Source of the DNA: JAKPRU01 sp029568995
GTDB taxonomy: Bacteria > Hinthialibacterota > Hinthialibacteria > Hinthialibacterales > JAKPRU01
NCBI GenBank assembly: GCA_035430965.1
Contig: DAOMHQ010000125.1
Coordinates: 1 to 15,619, forward strand
Reading direction: 5' to 3'
DNA: 15,619 nucleotides
Part shown: one piece after another, positions 13,274 to 15,619 of the stretch
Numbering within the stretch: the stretch's first letter is position 1
Layout: every line of letters begins with the position of its first letter
Made by a program: the position numbers and the translations under genes
Notes under the pieces: model-generated
What the model was told of the DNA's origin: nothing
The model's database searches: none
The model's input: only the letters and a program-made list of their open reading frames with translations

Positions 13274-15025
13274 ATGTCTCTCTTCCATCACAACCTCGCG
13301 CTCCTCGACCTCCTCGCCCCCGCTCTGGCGGAGCGCCTCCGTTCCGACCGGGAGGATGAATCCGTCGTCGTCATGAATACCTCCGAGGGAGTTCCGACTC
13401 TCGGTATTCGTCGGGACAGCAATCTGTTCCTTCTGCATCATCCCAATGAACCGCTCGCGGACACCCGAAGGTTTCTTTCCACAGTTTCGGATGCCCAAAG
13501 CGGATGGAATTACGTGATCTTTGGCTTGGGTTTGGGTTATGTCCCTCTGTGCCTTCTGGAAAGCCGTGTTTGCCAGCCGAATCTGCTTCTCCTGGTGGAA
13601 CCCTCTCTGTCCGTCTTTCGAGCCGCGTGTCAGGCAGTGGATTTGCGGCCTCTCCTGGAATGCACCGCCTGCCGGTTGCTGGTAGGACTTCCGGCCAGTG
13701 CAACTTACGAAACATTATGCAGCCATCTCATTCAAATCCAGGCAAATCAGGCTGTTGTCATCAAGTACTCTCCCACTGAAAAACTGTACCCCAACTGGAT
13801 GAAAGAGCAGGAGGAGGCATTCGCAGAGGCATGGCGATTCGGCGAAACCAGCCTGATCACCAAACAGCAATGCGGACCCCAGTTCGTCTCGAATCTGTTT
13901 CGAAACCTCCCGGCTTTCGTCCGAAGCAGGGGAGTGCGGCGCGGCAAAGGCGTCTTGACCGGCACTCCAGCGGTGATCGTCGCCGCCGGGCCATCGCTCA
14001 GGAAGAACATGGACCGGCTTCCCGATCTCAGAAAGCATTCTCTTCTGATCGCCGTCGATACCGTCCTGGATCGCCTTCTCGATGCCGATATCACTCCCCA
14101 TCTTGCTGTGACTCTGGACCCATCGGAACTGAATCTCCGCCATTTCCGAAAAGACTCCTATCCCGGCGTCCGCCTGGCCTTCGATCCCGAAAGTTGCCCT
14201 GTGACCGAACGATTCGGCTCGGAGACTCTCACCTTCGTGACCGATCACGCTCCCTTTTTCGACTGGCTGGATTCCACCCTGGGTCCGAAAGGGAAAATCC
14301 CCAAAGGCCTGATGGTTTCCCATCTCGGTTTCCACTTGGCCGCATACTGGGGCTGTGATCCGATTATCCTGGTGGGCCAGGATCTCGCCCTCGATCCCGA
14401 AACCGGCGACACCCATGATTCCGCAGCCGCCTTTCTGCAAAAGGTCTCATTCAACGACAAAGAGGTCTTCTGGGTCCCCGGTTTGAACGGCGGGCAAGTT
14501 CCCACACTCAAGAAACTCCTGATTTATCTCCGCACCCTGGAGCGGGACATTCTTCATATTTCTTCCCGCGTAATAGATGCCACCGAGGGCGGCGCGCGTA
14601 TCGCCGGTACTGACATTCTCTCTGCCGATGAGGTCCTGGCGACAATTCACGACACATCATTCGATTTCGAATCCTTCTGGTCCTGGCTGGGTGTCGGTCT
14701 CTCATCTTCAGGGGTGGATCTGACGGCGGCCAGGCAGGAAATAACTCGCCGCCTGTCCTCACTGGCTGATTCCATTCTTACAACAGCGTCCCCGTCCACA
14801 GAGGATCTTGATTCACTCTCCGCCAGCCTGTTTCACGATCCCATCACGGAATACTTCGTGGGCCATCTCTCTGCCGCAACCCTCTTCGATTTCTTCAAAT
14901 GGGGACCGGCCAATGCCGATGAGCAGCAGAAGGGAAGGGAACTCCTTCGCCGCTATACTGCCCTCTCAACCGCCATCCACCACACCCTCAACCATCTCCC
15001 CGCCTCCCCGGACACCACCACCTGA
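13274..15025 (+). CDS. MptE-like/DUF115 (Maf-type) protein, copy 1
   Basis: A 583-residue protein. The N-terminal domain has a glycine-rich loop GLGLGYVPL and an acidic strand end LLLLVEPS, like a Rossmann fold. The central DUF115/MptE-like domain contains VIVAAGPSLRKNMDRLP (about 233-249), IAVDTVLDRLLDADITPHLA and TLDPSE (about 280-285), and VGQDLALD near 366. The family includes archaeal 6-hydroxymethylpterin diphosphokinase MptE and bacterial Maf flagellin glycosyltransferases. In bacteria of this kind a role in protein or surface glycosylation is the usual guess, but no flagellar or sugar genes are nearby to support it. ATG at 13274 was chosen because the paralogue starts with the same MSLF at the same point; the open frame before it is translated repeat. 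No signal peptide or ribosome site is seen. Confidence 0.82.
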   Translation: MSLFHHNLALLDLLAPALAERLRSDREDESVVVMNTSEGVPTLGIRRDSNLFLLHHPNEPLADTRRFLSTVSDAQSGWNYVIFGLGLGYVPLCLLESRVCQPNLLLLVEPSLSVFRAACQAVDLRPLLECTACRLLVGLPASATYETLCSHLIQIQANQAVVIKYSPTEKLYPNWMKEQEEAFAEAWRFGETSLITKQQCGPQFVSNLFRNLPAFVRSRGVRRGKGVLTGTPAVIVAAGPSLRKNMDRLPDLRKHSLLIAVDTVLDRLLDADITPHLAVTLDPSELNLRHFRKDSYPGVRLAFDPESCPVTERFGSETLTFVTDHAPFFDWLDSTLGPKGKIPKGLMVSHLGFHLAAYWGCDPIILVGQDLALDPETGDTHDSAAAFLQKVSFNDKEVFWVPGLNGGQVPTLKKLLIYLRTLERDILHISSRVIDATEGGARIAGTDILSADEVLATIHDTSFDFESFWSWLGVGLSSSGVDLTAARQEITRRLSSLADSILTTASPSTEDLDSLSASLFHDPITEYFVGHLSAATLFDFFKWGPANADEQQKGRELLRRYTALSTAIHHTLNHLPASPDTTT

Positions 15026-15068
15026 CCCTCTCAATCCCAATCCTCTGTCCTCTCTGTCCCTTTTCTTT

Positions 15069-15147
15069 AATTCTTAATTCTTAATTCTTAATTCTTAATT
15101 CTTAATTCCCAATTCTCCCCTTCATCCTTCATTCTTCATCCTTCATC
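15069..15147. repeat. TTCTTAA and CTTCATC heptamer arrays before the second DUF115 gene
   Basis: Five TTCTTAA units (15071-15105), a short AATTCTCCCC joint, then four CTTCATC-type units (15120-15147; the second is CTTCATT). The order and the joint are the same as before copy 1, so gene and leader were probably duplicated together. Confidence 0.88.
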
Positions 15148-15155
15148 ATTCTCCC

Positions 15156-15619
15156 ATGTCTCTCTTCGATCACAATCTCTCGGCGGTCAGCCGCCTCGAT
15201 CCAGACCTGGCTCAAGCCCTCCGCTCCGGAAGGGAGGATGAATCCATTGTCCTGGGCGCGACATCCGAAAATGCTCCAAGCGTGGGCATTCTGCGGAACG
15301 GCAAGACTTTCCTTCTTCATCACCCGCAGAAGCCATTGACCGACACCCGTGAAATGATCGCTTCGATCAAGGATGCTCCCGGTGCATGGAACTTCGTCGT
15401 TCTGGGTCTTGGCCTTGGATATGTCCCTCTGCTTCTCCTCGAAGGACGAAAACACCCGCCGGATTTCTTGCTCCTGGTGGAACCGTCCATCTCGGTGTTC
15501 CGGGCAGCTTGTCAGCGGGTCGACCTGAGACCGATCCTGGAACTGCCGTCCTGCTGCCTGCTTGTCGGGAAACCGTCGGCATTGACCTATGAGGCCCTCA
15601 TGGCCAACCTGCCGCGTAT
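15156..15619 (+). CDS. MptE-like/DUF115 (Maf-type) protein, copy 2, 5' part
   Basis: The first 154 codons of a gene that runs off the window end. It aligns to copy 1 without gaps; by hand count about 90 of 152 residues are identical. It shares MSLF at the start, REDES, FLLHHP, GLGLGYVPL, LLLVEPS and SVFRAACQ. Only the N-terminal Rossmann-like domain is visible, so the presence of the MptE-like core is inferred from the paralogue. The gene starts 130 bp after copy 1 on the same strand and has the same repeat leader and no Shine-Dalgarno sequence. The level of divergence, against the conserved leader, suggests an old gene duplication with continuing homogenization or renewed spread of the repeats. 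Confidence 0.88.
   Translation, partial: MSLFDHNLSAVSRLDPDLAQALRSGREDESIVLGATSENAPSVGILRNGKTFLLHHPQKPLTDTREMIASIKDAPGAWNFVVLGLGLGYVPLLLLEGRKHPPDFLLLVEPSISVFRAACQRVDLRPILELPSCCLLVGKPSALTYEALMANLPR

Overview
The window looks like a metagenome-derived contig from an uncultivated, moderately GC-rich, Gram-negative-type bacterium. Two things suggest this: a run of exactly 100 N at 6328-6427, and intergenic DNA full of short AT-rich heptamer repeats and small palindromes. I cannot place the phylum from sequence alone. The gene mix (MptE-like/DUF115 proteins in tandem, a PRMT-like methyltransferase, a DtxR-FeoA fusion beside FeoB) would suit one of the poorly cultured lineages around the PVC/FCB/Hydrogenedentota/Sumerlaeota/Omnitrophota groups, but that is a guess.

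Layout. 1-319: 3' end of a HisB-like imidazoleglycerol-phosphate dehydratase (+). 326-1747: phosphohexomutase (-). 1917-2945: a methyltransferase with the full set of eukaryote-type PRMT signature motifs (+). 3099-6059: an Fe(II) uptake operon (-), in which a DtxR/MntR regulator fused to a FeoA domain is followed 18 bp later by FeoB. 6282-6825: a HicA-HicB toxin-antitoxin pair (+); most of the toxin gene falls inside the N gap. 6903-7937: a zinc-dependent medium-chain alcohol/polyol dehydrogenase (-). 8154-8906: YebC-family protein (-). 9055-9186: four 33-bp tandem hairpin repeats. 9203-12915: a branched-chain amino acid operon (-), in the order promoter, valine-rich leader peptide, terminator/antiterminator, ilvB, ilvN, ilvC. 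12941-13265: repeat-only DNA. 13274-15025 and 15156-end: two tandem paralogues of an MptE-like/DUF115 (Maf-type) protein (+), each preceded by the same repeat block.

The strongest unlisted system is upstream of ilvB. A near-consensus promoter (TTGACA, 17 bp, TATATT) would start transcription about 4 nt before the ATG of a 31-codon leader peptide that holds six Val codons within seven positions. A self-consistent set of alternative hairpins follows, ending in an 11-bp terminator stem. This is the architecture of the enterobacterial ilvBN attenuator. The same closeness of promoter and start codon is seen at the DtxR-FeoA gene and at hicA. First genes of transcripts may therefore often be leaderless here, while later genes of the operons have clear Shine-Dalgarno sequences.

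The other leads are an IlvC cofactor loop that looks built for NADH, a DtxR-like regulator with a mixed metal-ligand set, and hairpin repeats whose pairing survives only on the minus-strand RNA.
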